Assembly (NCBI GenBank): GCA_964398955.1
Contig: CAYNOZ010000033.1
Span: forward strand, 1-15,998
Source: CAYNOZ01 sp964398955
GTDB taxonomy: Archaea > Methanobacteriota_B > Thermococci > Thermococcales > CAYNOZ01
Direction of reading: 5' to 3'
DNA length: 15,998 nucleotides
In this document: positions 7,422 through 14,585 of the stretch, piece after piece
How positions within the stretch are numbered: position 1 is the first letter of the stretch
Layout of the letters: every line of letters starts with the position of its first letter
Notes under the pieces: generated by a model
Told to the model about the DNA's origin: nothing
The model's input: the letters and a program-made list of their open reading frames with translations, nothing else
The model's database searches: none
Position numbers and translations under genes: made by a program

Positions 7422-9338
7422 TCACTCTTTGTTTTTATCTCTAATAAAAGGTAATAAGCCGCCTTTATTCAATATTTTAATTTCTCTATCTGTAAAATCT
7501 TTATTAAATTTTAATTCAATATTTTTAGAAGTATTAGTAACATGGGCTTCCGGGTCTGATGGTTCTCCAAGAACTATATCCAGTTCATCATCTCGCCCAA
7601 TATTCTCTGTTTTACCTGTTAAAGGAACTATCCCAAAATTGATTAGATTAGTCCTATGTATCCTGGAAAAAGATTTTGCTAAAACAGCTTTAATTCCTAG
7701 ATACTTAGGGGCGATAGCTGCATGTTCCCTACTAGATCCTTGACCATAATTTTCCCCACCAACTAAAAATCCGCCATTATTTGAAACAGCTCGATCATAG
7801 AAACTTTCATCTACTCCCTTGAAAACATGTCTAGAAATCTCCGGAATATTACTCCTTAAAGGCAAAACTTCAGCACCTGCAGGCATAATATGGTCAGTTG
7901 TTATATCATCTCCAACTTTTAACAAAACTTTTCCTCGGATTTCCTTAGAAACAGGTGGAAAATCCGGTAACGGTTGTATATTAGGTCCTCTTTCTACTTC
8001 AACTTGTTCAGCTTCTTCAAGAGGTAAAGGGTCTAAAATCATACTATTATTTACATTAAATCGTTTAGGCATATCTATTTCCGGAGCTTCTCCAAACTCT
8101 CTAGGATCAATAACCCTCCCTTCTACGGCAGCCACAGCCGCTACCTCAGGACTTACCAAATAAATCTCCGCATCTGAAGTACCGCTTCTTCCTTCAAAAT
8201 TTCTATTAAAAGTTCTAACAGTTTTACTATTAGAAGGAGGAGCACCACCCATACCTATACAAGGACCACAAGCATTCTCCAAAATCCTAGCTCCAGCATC
8301 AACCAAGTACTCATACTCCCCAGTCTCAACCAAATGATTAACAACCTGCCTTGAACCAGAATTTACCAACAATGAAATCCTCTCATCAACATTACTACCT
8401 TCTAAGATATTAGCAACTGTTTTCATATCCCTTAAAGAAGAATTAGTACAAGAACCAATAGCAACCTGATCAATTTCCATCCCCTCAATCTCAGATACCT
8501 TTTTTACATTCCCCGGACTATGAGGTAAAGCAATCATAGGTTCAATTTTGGTTAAATCAATTTCAATAACCTCATCATAATCAGCGTCTCGATCCGATTT
8601 CAATTCTCTCCATTGGTTTTCTCTTTGTTGGGCTTTTAGCCATTCTTTGGTTTGTTCGTCGCTTGGGAATATGCTTGTGGTAGCACCAGTTTCAGCCCCC
8701 ATGTTGGTGATTGTGGCTCGGCTTGGGACGTCAAGTGTTTTTACTCCTGGTCCGAAGTATTCGAATACCTTACCAACACCACCTTCAACACCAACCCTTC
8801 TAAGAAGCTCAAGAATAACATCTTTAGCAGAAACCCAATCACGCAACTCACCAACCAAACGAACCCCAACAACCTCAGGAAACCTAAAAGACAAAGGCAC
8901 ACCAGCCATTGCCGAGGCAACATCCAAACCACCCATACCAATAGCCAACATACCCACACCACCAGCAGTAGTAGTATGACTATCACTTCCGACTAAAGTT
9001 TTACCAGGCCTAGCAAATCTTTCAAGGTGTAATTGATGGCAAATTCCATTACCAGGTCTTGAAAAGTGTATACCATATTTTTGAGCGGCTGTTTGTAGGT
9101 ATTTGTGATCATCGGGATTTTTGTAATCTGCTTGTAATGTATTGTGATCAACATAACTAACGCTGGTACTTGTTTTAACTCTAGGAATATTCATTGCTTC
9201 AAATTCTAGATATACGAGAGTTCCTGTCGAATCCTGGGTGAGTGTTTGATCCATCTCTATTCTTATATCCTCTCCTACAACCTTTTTTCCTTCCTTTAAA
9301 TGGTCATCTAAAATTTTTTCGAAAACTGTTTTTCCCAT
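7422..9338 (-). CDS. acn: Aconitate hydratase (aconitase, Aquifex-like archaeal/bacterial type)
   Basis: Isomerises citrate and isocitrate through aconitate, using a [4Fe-4S] cluster. The protein has 638 residues from the chosen ATG, matching the shorter monomeric subfamily, not the roughly 890-residue AcnA. It has the catalytic VGSDSHTTTAGG segment near residue 117. The cluster cysteines are in AIGSCTNSS (Cys297) and NACGPCIGMGG (Cys357, Cys360), with the EGRSGT loop after them. The C-terminal swivel domain has DDITTDHIMPAG and NYGQGSSREHAA (532-541). The longer reading from GTG at 9347 is rejected: an AGGTGGAT ribosome binding site overlaps that GTG and is correctly spaced for the ATG at 9338. 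It is followed 4 bp later by icd. Synonymous codon choice changes sharply within the gene (see findings). Homoaconitase or methylaconitase activity cannot be excluded. Confidence 0.95.
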   Translation of the reverse strand: MGKTVFEKILDDHLKEGKKVVGEDIRIEMDQTLTQDSTGTLVYLEFEAMNIPRVKTSTSVSYVDHNTLQADYKNPDDHKYLQTAAQKYGIHFSRPGNGICHQLHLERFARPGKTLVGSDSHTTTAGGVGMLAIGMGGLDVASAMAGVPLSFRFPEVVGVRLVGELRDWVSAKDVILELLRRVGVEGGVGKVFEYFGPGVKTLDVPSRATITNMGAETGATTSIFPSDEQTKEWLKAQQRENQWRELKSDRDADYDEVIEIDLTKIEPMIALPHSPGNVKKVSEIEGMEIDQVAIGSCTNSSLRDMKTVANILEGSNVDERISLLVNSGSRQVVNHLVETGEYEYLVDAGARILENACGPCIGMGGAPPSNSKTVRTFNRNFEGRSGTSDAEIYLVSPEVAAVAAVEGRVIDPREFGEAPEIDMPKRFNVNNSMILDPLPLEEAEQVEVERGPNIQPLPDFPPVSKEIRGKVLLKVGDDITTDHIMPAGAEVLPLRSNIPEISRHVFKGVDESFYDRAVSNNGGFLVGGENYGQGSSREHAAIAPKYLGIKAVLAKSFSRIHRTNLINFGIVPLTGKTENIGRDDELDIVLGEPSDPEAHVTNTSKNIELKFNKDFTDREIKILNKGGLLPFIRDKNKE

Positions 9339-9385
9339 ATAATCCACCTAACTATTTAAATACGATTTCAAGACCTTTAATGACC

Positions 9386-9406
9386 TAATGGTTGGTAATA
9401 CCATTA
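9386..9406. promoter_or_regulatory. Inverted repeat upstream of aconitase, candidate operator
   Basis: TAATGGT (9386-9392) and ACCATTA (9400-9406) are perfect inverted 7-mers separated by 7 bp. They lie about 50-70 bp before the aconitase ATG, next to T/A-rich TATA-like sequence on the minus strand (TTTTAATTATTAA, about 9405-9417). The predicted transcription start would fall within the repeat, the usual place for an archaeal repressor site. No regulator can be named. Confidence 0.4.
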
Positions 9407-9852
9407 ATAATTAAAACTTATAACCCATATCATAAATTTATAAGTCAATTAGTTTTGTATAGTTACCGATCAGAAATATTTTATTCAATTTTTGGCATAA
9501 GATAAATTTTAAACAAAATCAAGCTATTAAAAACTAATTTAAAAAATTAGATTATTATTTTTTTATAAATAAATAGTTTAAACAAATTTAAAAATAAATT
9601 TAGTGACTAAATTATATCTTTGATTGATTTCTCTGATCAAAAAGAATTCAGATTAATAATATTTTAATAAAAATATTTCCAAGATTTCTAACTCTAAATT
9701 CTGAGATCTTAAGATTTCAGTATTCATTTCATGAGCTGAAGGACATGAGATTTCTATCTCTAATTTCCATATTAGAATTTGGATTATCTTGATGTTTTCG
9801 TGGACGTATTGCATTTTGTACTTTGGAAAATAATCCTTAGGTTTTGGTTAAT
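9407..9852. other. AT-rich intergenic region between the CPBP protease and aconitase genes
   Basis: No ORF of useful length on either strand. It contains aconitase promoter sequence at the low end, a 10-bp palindrome ATCTTAAGAT (9706-9715), and a small GAGAT/ATCTC hairpin near 9745-9760 that could belong to the 3' end of the CPBP gene transcript. Nothing else stands out. Confidence 0.5.
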
Positions 9853-10755
9853 TTAGAGGGTGGTTGTTAGGATTTGGTATACGGCTAGTGTGTCGATTAG
9901 TGTATGAAGTATTATATTACCTGTTATGTTTTTGGTTTTGGTCCAGATATATCCGAATACTAGACTTATGGTGAAATGAAATAGTCCTAGCCTGGTTAAT
10001 ATTGTTAGTATTCCGGCGTTGGTTCCTCCTCGTGGTGCGGCTAATATTATTAGACCTGGAAAATGTAGTAATGAGAATATTATGGAGCTTAAAAGTATTC
10101 CTGTCCAGGAATTGTAGGATCTTTCAATTCTTTCTTGAAGTAAGGGTCTGAATATTAATTCTTCAGGTAATCCCGCTCTAAAAAATGAAAATCCAATTGC
10201 TATTATTAATAATGTAGGTTCAAATTCATATATGAGAAGAGTTGGGGTAATGAATAAAACATAGATTAATGATGTAGGTATTATAGCTATTATGCTTTGG
10301 TAAAATCCGTAAGTGGTGAATCCGATTTCTCTTAGATAATTGTTTTTTATTATCCAGACTAAAGGAATTATTAAAGTAATTATTGTTTTTATTAAAGTGG
10401 CATAACCATCGAAAATGAAGTTACTCATTCCGTTCATTAAAGGATATGAATAAGTTTTCAAGAGATAAGAAACAGGAAACTGAATTAAAAAGTAAAAAAG
10501 CATGTAAATTAAAATTATTTTCAATTCTTTTTCCTTTTTTAACACTCTCGGGATTTTAACTTTGTATTTAAAGATCTTTCTATAAAACCTAATTACTGCC
10601 ACTGTGAAGAAAAGCCCTACTAGATTTGCAATTGAGCCTAATATTAAGCTTGGATGCAAATTAAGAAAGTAAGCTATTATTACTGTTAAAGCCCATGTAA
10701 GAGAAATTAACTTAATGCTAAAACTTTTTGTTAAATATTTTTTAAGTAGAACCAA
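9853..10755 (-). CDS. CPBP-family intramembrane metalloprotease (Abi/CAAX-protease-like)
   Basis: A multi-pass membrane protein of 300 residues with about eight hydrophobic segments. It carries the three CPBP motifs in order: EELIFR (EExxxR, Glu198-Glu199-Arg203), FSLLH (FxxxH, Phe227-His231), and HTLID (His284-Asp288, in place of the common HxxxN/B motif). These residues form the presumed metal site of Rce1-like proteases. Family members process prenylated proteins, bacteriocins or membrane peptides; the substrate here is unknown. The start is a TTG, supported by an AGGTGT ribosome binding site in the 10-bp gap after the small upstream gene, so the two are translationally close and probably co-transcribed. 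The last third has A/C-ending codons, unlike the first third. Some family members in other organisms confer phage or toxin immunity; nothing here shows that. Confidence 0.85.
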   Translation of the reverse strand: MVLLKKYLTKSFSIKLISLTWALTVIIAYFLNLHPSLILGSIANLVGLFFTVAVIRFYRKIFKYKVKIPRVLKKEKELKIILIYMLFYFLIQFPVSYLLKTYSYPLMNGMSNFIFDGYATLIKTIITLIIPLVWIIKNNYLREIGFTTYGFYQSIIAIIPTSLIYVLFITPTLLIYEFEPTLLIIAIGFSFFRAGLPEELIFRPLLQERIERSYNSWTGILLSSIIFSLLHFPGLIILAAPRGGTNAGILTILTRLGLFHFTISLVFGYIWTKTKNITGNIILHTLIDTLAVYQILTTTL

Positions 10756-10765
10756 TTTAACACCT

Positions 10766-11047
10766 TTACATTCCTGTACTCATTTTCTTCGGTTCAGCTT
10801 CGTAGATAGAGTAGTCATTGATTTTATGTTGATCTAAGAAATGTTCTAATATTGACAAACCCTCTTCTGGCATTTCAAAAACTAATATCTCCCCTATAGA
10901 AGTTCCTTTACCATCCCTTCCTTGTTTTATTCTGGCTCTCTTCTTGAATCCTATGCTTTGAATATTTTTAAGCATTGTATCTAACCTGCGTCTCAAATTC
11001 CAGTAGCTATCATCTGGATCAACATTTACTTCAACAAAGTATCTCAT
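10766..11047 (-). CDS. Small uncharacterised protein, 93 residues
   Basis: Not recognised. The protein begins MRYFVEVNVDPDDSYW, is rich in charged residues, and has no membrane segment or cysteines. The pattern of hydrophobic strands (RYFVEVNV, GEILVFEM, YSIYEAEP) alternating with helices (NLRRRLDTMLKNIQSIG, EEGLSILEHFLDQH) suggests a small alpha/beta ferredoxin-like fold, as in ACT-type or stress-response monomer domains. This is a guess from pattern only. A GTGAT-like ribosome binding site lies just before the ATG. It ends 10 bp before the CPBP protease gene, so the two are likely expressed together; it might be a partner or regulator of the protease. No DNA-binding motif is evident. Confidence 0.7.
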   Translation of the reverse strand: MRYFVEVNVDPDDSYWNLRRRLDTMLKNIQSIGFKKRARIKQGRDGKGTSIGEILVFEMPEEGLSILEHFLDQHKINDYSIYEAEPKKMSTGM

Positions 11048-11132
11048 CTAATCACTTGACTCCTAATTGAAATCCATATCCTCTTATCATAAAATTAGAA
11101 TTTAAAATTTTTGGATTGGAGAATTCAGTAAT

Positions 11133-12734
11133 TTACCAGCCTACTATTGCACCATCAGTTCTTGGTTCGGTTCCACCAGCTAATACATCATCCTCTTTCC
11201 ATATTATTTGTCCTCTTCCAAATTCATCAGGTTCTAAAGCCCAATTTATGGAATGTCCTTTCCTTTTTAATGATTTGGCTATATTTTCAGGGAATTTGTG
11301 TTCTAAGTCTATTTTTTTGTTACCTTCCCATCTCCATCTTGGAGCATCTAGGGCGGCCTGTGGATTTAATTTGAAATCGATTGTGTTCATAATAATTTGT
11401 AAATGGCCTTGGGGTTGCATGTACCCTCCCATTACTCCGAAAGGTCCGATTGGTTCTTTATTATTTGTTAAGAATCCTGGTATTATTGTGTGGTATGTTC
11501 TTTTGTTAGGTTGAAGGGAGTTTGCATCGTTTGGGTTTAAGGAGAATGTGTTTCCTCTGTTTTGGAGTGCTATTCCTGTGTTAGGAACTACTAATCCTGA
11601 TCCGAAGCCTGTGTAATTGCTTTGTATATATGAGACCATGTTTCCATCGTTATCTGCGGTAGCTAAATAAACTGTTTCCCCTTCTTTTGGTTCTCCGTGG
11701 CTTGGATTAATTGCTTTTTCCTCAATTAAGTTTTTTCTCTGCTTTGCGTAATCATCAGAAAGTAAGTCATCTACACTTACTCTCATATAATCTGGATCGG
11801 TAATGTACTTCTTTCCATCAGAGAAAGCTAACTTTAAGGCTTCTATTTGTTTATGATAAGTATCTAAATCATTTTTACAATCAAATTCAAATTCTTTTAA
11901 AATATTTAAAGCCATTAAAGCTACTAAGCCCTGACCATTTGGAGGTAATTCCCATACATCAAAGCCTCTGTAATTTACTTTAACCGGATCAACCCATTGA
12001 GGCTTAAAGGATTCCAAATCCTCCTTAAATAGATAACCGTCAAATTCTTTAGAAAATTCATCAATCTTTTCCGCTAACTTTCCCTTGTAAAAGGACTCGG
12101 ATTTACTTCTTCCAATAGATCTAAGAGTATCAGCATGATCAGAAGATCTCCATATCTCACCAATTTCAGGGGGTCTTCCATTCGGAGCGAAAGTATCAAA
12201 CCAATTACTGAACTCTTCCCCTTCTAATTCTCTGTAAATCTTGTAATTCTTACTCCAATTCTTACCAAGTACAGGGGAAACAGGAAATCCTTCCTCCGCA
12301 TAACTAATTGCAGGTTGTAATAACTCTCTAAAGGATAAATCTCCATATTCATTTGAAAGTTCAAACCAGGCCGCAGGAGTACCAGGAACAGTAACAGGTT
12401 CAAAACCGTATTTAGGCATTTCTTCAAAACCATTATCTCTCAATTTATTTATAGAGATATTTTTAGGTGAAGGTCCACTTGAATTCAAACCATGAAGTTC
12501 TCCATCACTCCAAACCAAAGCAAACGCATCACTACCTATACCATTAGAAGCTGGTTCAAGAACCGTTAAACTTGCTGCAGTAGCAACAGCCGCATCTACA
12601 GCATTACCGCCTTTTCTTAAAATACTTAACCCAGCCTGAGCAGCTAAAGGCTGAGAAGTAGCAACCATACCATTCTTAGCAAACTTCATCATTCTTCGAG
12701 AAGAATAAGGATACTCTAAAGGATCATAATTCAT
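11133..12734 (-). CDS. Gamma-glutamyltransferase-like N-terminal nucleophile hydrolase
   Basis: An Ntn hydrolase of the gamma-glutamyltranspeptidase family, 533 residues, usual length for this group. The large-subunit part has GNAVDAAVATAASLTVLEP (43-61), GIGSDAF and VPGTPAAW. Autocleavage before Thr354 (EGETVYLATADNDGNMVSYI) would expose the nucleophile. It is followed by SNYTGFGSG and TGIALQNRG, typical of the YwrD-like branch, where GGT's usual TTHxS is replaced. It lacks a signal peptide, so it should act in the cytoplasm on glutathione-like or other gamma-glutamyl compounds. The start at 12734 is chosen because a GAGGAG ribosome binding site lies 6 bases upstream; the extra 21 residues from an upstream ATG at 12797 are hydrophobic, non-conserved-looking, and bring no better site. 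Codons shift from T/G-ending at the start to A/C-ending at the end. It is divergent from nucS. Confidence 0.9.
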   Translation of the reverse strand: MNYDPLEYPYSSRRMMKFAKNGMVATSQPLAAQAGLSILRKGGNAVDAAVATAASLTVLEPASNGIGSDAFALVWSDGELHGLNSSGPSPKNISINKLRDNGFEEMPKYGFEPVTVPGTPAAWFELSNEYGDLSFRELLQPAISYAEEGFPVSPVLGKNWSKNYKIYRELEGEEFSNWFDTFAPNGRPPEIGEIWRSSDHADTLRSIGRSKSESFYKGKLAEKIDEFSKEFDGYLFKEDLESFKPQWVDPVKVNYRGFDVWELPPNGQGLVALMALNILKEFEFDCKNDLDTYHKQIEALKLAFSDGKKYITDPDYMRVSVDDLLSDDYAKQRKNLIEEKAINPSHGEPKEGETVYLATADNDGNMVSYIQSNYTGFGSGLVVPNTGIALQNRGNTFSLNPNDANSLQPNKRTYHTIIPGFLTNNKEPIGPFGVMGGYMQPQGHLQIIMNTIDFKLNPQAALDAPRWRWEGNKKIDLEHKFPENIAKSLKRKGHSINWALEPDEFGRGQIIWKEDDVLAGGTEPRTDGAIVGW

Positions 12735-12807
12735 TAAAGACTCCTCAACAATAAAAAAATAGATGAGATAATTTAACTTATTCGGTTCCAAACCCAATCT
12801 TGTCTAA

Positions 12808-12838
12808 GTGTTTGAACACGAACCCCTCCTATAGGGGG
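12808..12838. promoter_or_regulatory. Tandem palindromes between the GGT-like gene and nucS
   Basis: GTGTTTGAACAC (12808-12819) is a 12-bp palindrome. It is followed by CCCCT...AGGGG (12823-12837), a 5-bp stem with a 5-base loop. They sit in the 189-bp divergent promoter region. They could be operators, hairpins in a leader, or the remnant of a mobile-element end: the minus strand CCTATAGGAGGGG recurs with one change at 15916-15928. Confidence 0.45.
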
Positions 12839-12923
12839 AATACATTCAAAGCAATACCATGAATATATTAGATATGTAAAAAAATCCCAGAAATAGTCGA
12901 GTAACTGAGGGAGTTTGTATAAG

Positions 12924-13688
12924 ATGAAAGCTGAAAGTATTGAAAATCCTTCGAAAGAAGAAAGTTTAGATATTATTAGAAACGGATTCTCAAATAAAAG
13001 ACTGATAAGCATTTTTGGTAAGTGTGAAGTTTATTATACTGGCAGAGCTTCTAGCTATTTAGGATTAGGAGATCGTTTAACAATTTTAAAACCTGACGGA
13101 TCACTCCTAGTTCATAAAAAAGAGAAAAGATCTCCCGTGAATTGGCAACCACCCGGTTGTTCACACGAAGTTAGGTCAGATAAAGATAATATAATAGTAA
13201 AGAGTACTAGAAGAAACCCTCATGAAAAAATAAGAATTATATTCGATGATTTATATTTAATCTCATCCCTAAAGATGAAAGACTATAATGAAATAAACTT
13301 AAAAGGTACTGAGGAAGATTTAAGGGAAAAAGTGTTAGAAAATCCGGAATTAGTTGAAGAAGATTTTACTCCTATTAAAAAAGAAAAGGAAATGGATTTC
13401 GGTTACGCAGACATTTATGGAAGAGATAAAAACAATAATCTTGTTTTAATTGAATTAAAAAGAAGTAAAGCAGATCCTGATGCAGTAAGCCAACTAAAAA
13501 GATACATGGATCAATTCAGAAGAAGCGTAGATGAACAAGATATAAGAGGAATATTAATGTCCCCTGACATCTCCAAAAAAGCAAAAAACCTTCTAAATGA
13601 ACATAATCTAGAACATAAAAAAGTTAAATTCAATTTCCAAAAAAAGAAAAACAATAATATAACAGAAAAAACTTTAGACGAATTTTAA
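12924..13688 (+). CDS. nucS: Mismatch-specific endonuclease NucS/EndoMS
   Basis: Cuts both strands near mismatched bases and so acts in the archaeal and actinobacterial MutS/L-independent mismatch repair. The protein has 254 residues from the ATG, the normal size. The N-terminal DNA-binding half has RASSYLGLGDRLTILKPDGS (41-60), HKKEKRSPVNWQPPG with the conserved Arg and Trp, and the R-R-N-P segment. The C-terminal RecB-like nuclease half has GYADIYGRD (Asp163), IELKR (Glu177, Lys179) and QLKRY (Gln190, Tyr194), a complete D-ExK-QxxxY active site. The last residues EKTLDEF form a PCNA-interacting (PIP-like) tail, with Glu where Gln is usual. The ATG at 12924 is preferred over a TTG three codons earlier, because GAGGGAG at 12907-12913 is only one base from that TTG but 10 from the ATG. 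Confidence 0.94.
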   Translation: MKAESIENPSKEESLDIIRNGFSNKRLISIFGKCEVYYTGRASSYLGLGDRLTILKPDGSLLVHKKEKRSPVNWQPPGCSHEVRSDKDNIIVKSTRRNPHEKIRIIFDDLYLISSLKMKDYNEINLKGTEEDLREKVLENPELVEEDFTPIKKEKEMDFGYADIYGRDKNNNLVLIELKRSKADPDAVSQLKRYMDQFRRSVDEQDIRGILMSPDISKKAKNLLNEHNLEHKKVKFNFQKKKNNNITEKTLDEF

Positions 13689-13725
13689 AACCAAAAATCA
13701 TTACAAACAAAAAATAGTAACAAAA

Positions 13726-14073
13726 TCAATCAGCTGAAAAAGTATCTTTTACCATCTCAAATAAACCAGAACTTCCCTTCTGATCTTCAAACTTTTCTTC
13801 TAACTCCATAATTTCCTCTTCTTTTTTCGCTAACTCTCTATTTTTCCTTTCCTTTATCTCATCAATTTTCATTTCCAAATCACGGATCATTTTCTTCTGA
13901 TTCTCTATTTTCTGTTCCTTTTCTTCAAGTTCATCACTGCTTTCCGATTCCTGATCATAGTAATGCTCCAATGCTTCCCTGACAACCTGAGATTGGGATT
14001 TATCTTCTTCATTTGCCTCTTCCTTAATTATCTCCTTAAGTTCATCCGATACTGTCGAAGTAACTTTAGCCAT
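13726..14073 (-). CDS. Ribbon-helix-helix protein with long coiled-coil tail
   Basis: A 115-residue protein. The first 40 residues (AKVTSTVSDELKEIIKEEAN, then KSQSQVVREALEHYY) match the CopG/Arc/MetJ ribbon-helix-helix pattern: a short beta strand, a helix, a polar turn with Ser-x-Ser, then a second helix. Such proteins bind DNA as dimers. Residues about 45-103 are an almost continuous heptad-like, Glu/Lys-rich coiled coil, and the end (GLFEMVKDTFSAD) is a short amphipathic segment. The coiled coil probably drives oligomerisation or bridging of DNA sites, so this may be a small nucleoid or partition-like factor as easily as a classical repressor. It is convergent with nucS (37 bp between stop codons). 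No toxin gene is next to it, so an antitoxin role lacks support. A TATA-like AATTAAAATATG lies about 30-45 bp before the ATG. Confidence 0.75.
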   Translation of the reverse strand: MAKVTSTVSDELKEIIKEEANEEDKSQSQVVREALEHYYDQESESSDELEEKEQKIENQKKMIRDLEMKIDEIKERKNRELAKKEEEIMELEEKFEDQKGSSGLFEMVKDTFSAD

Positions 14074-14235
14074 AGCAACACCAAACCCAAAATAAGAACC
14101 CTCATATTTTAATTATTTCCCCATTTTTCCAGAAAAATCACACTCACACTCAAAAAAGAACAAGCAAATCAACCATAAAGAAAAGACCTTCACCACTGAA
14201 GAAAACAGAACTTAAACCTCCAAAAAACCATACAG

Positions 14236-14244
14236 AGAAAAAAA
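14236..14244 (-). terminator. T-run, possible end of the minus-strand transcript
   Basis: Seven T residues on the minus strand (A-run at 14238-14244 on plus) after the structured segment. If real, it would end the mRNA of the coiled-coil/transglutaminase-like gene, leaving a highly structured 3' untranslated region of about 340 nt. Confidence 0.35.
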
Positions 14245-14274
14245 TTAAATTTAGAATAAATTTTATAGGGTTTA

Positions 14275-14585
14275 GAGGAGAAAACTCGTGTCCATTAGGG
14301 CACGAGACGAATGCTCCATCTCTTTTAAGGGTTGAAAACCTACATTCTAGTATACCGCAGAGATGTTCTCTCTGCTGGGTTGGTTCAAACTGGCAGTTCA
14401 GGGTCTGCCTTAACAAAAACAACCATGAACCACTTGACAAGATGAAACAGTGGAAAAGATAACCATCTTGAAGTGGTAACGGGGGTTTGGCACTCCCAAC
14501 AGTCTTGGCCCTGTAAACCCGAGGTCCCAAAAAACCACGGAGTTTCCATGTGGGAAACCCTTGGCCTTAAGCCAATGGGAGGATG
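14275..14585. ncRNA. Unidentified highly structured RNA-like segment A (strand unresolved)
   Basis: About 310 bp, clearly richer in G+C than its surroundings, with at least seven strong hairpins (plus-strand positions). CTCGTGTCC/GGGCACGAG at 14285-14306 has 9 pairs including one U-G and an ATTA loop. GCAGAGA/TCTCTGC lies near 14357-14375 and GGCAG/CTGCC near 14392-14409. CCACTT..CAAGATG/CATCTTG-AAGTGG (13 pairs, 2-nt bulge) spans about 14430-14476. GGGTTT/AAACCC with an inner CCAA/TTGG is at 14484-14520. GTTTCC/GGAAAC is near 14542-14558 and CCC-TTGGC/GCCAA-GGG near 14558-14579. The U-G pair favours plus; the downstream T-run favours minus, where it would be the 3' UTR of the neighbouring gene. 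I find no RNase P or SRP core motifs. Confidence 0.5.

Noticed and set aside
8647..8996. Overlapping ORFs on both strands within aconitase
   Set aside because: They are shadows created by the skewed codon block. Aconitase motifs are intact in the main frame.
9339..9347. GTG start for aconitase three codons upstream
   Set aside because: That GTG is part of the AGGTGGAT ribosome binding site for the ATG at 9338.
12735..12797. A 21-residue N-terminal extension of the GGT-like protein from an upstream ATG
   Set aside because: The GAGGAG ribosome binding site lies inside the extension and points to the ATG at 12734. The added residues do not look like a signal peptide with a cleavage site.
14150..14530. 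A 126-codon minus-strand ORF with a zinc-ribbon-like CPNGHEF segment, and the thought that it is a TnpB tail
   Set aside because: The frame runs across perfect hairpins, has no ribosome binding site, and shows no TnpB catalytic motifs. The CPNGH segment is encoded by the stem-loop at 14285-14306. A mobile-element origin is kept only as a hypothesis.
14480..14530. Resemblance of CCCTGTAAACCCGAGG to the SRP RNA Alu-domain sequence
   Set aside because: It lies near the 3' end of segment A, where the Alu domain should be at the 5' end. No S-domain motifs follow before the coding sequence begins.
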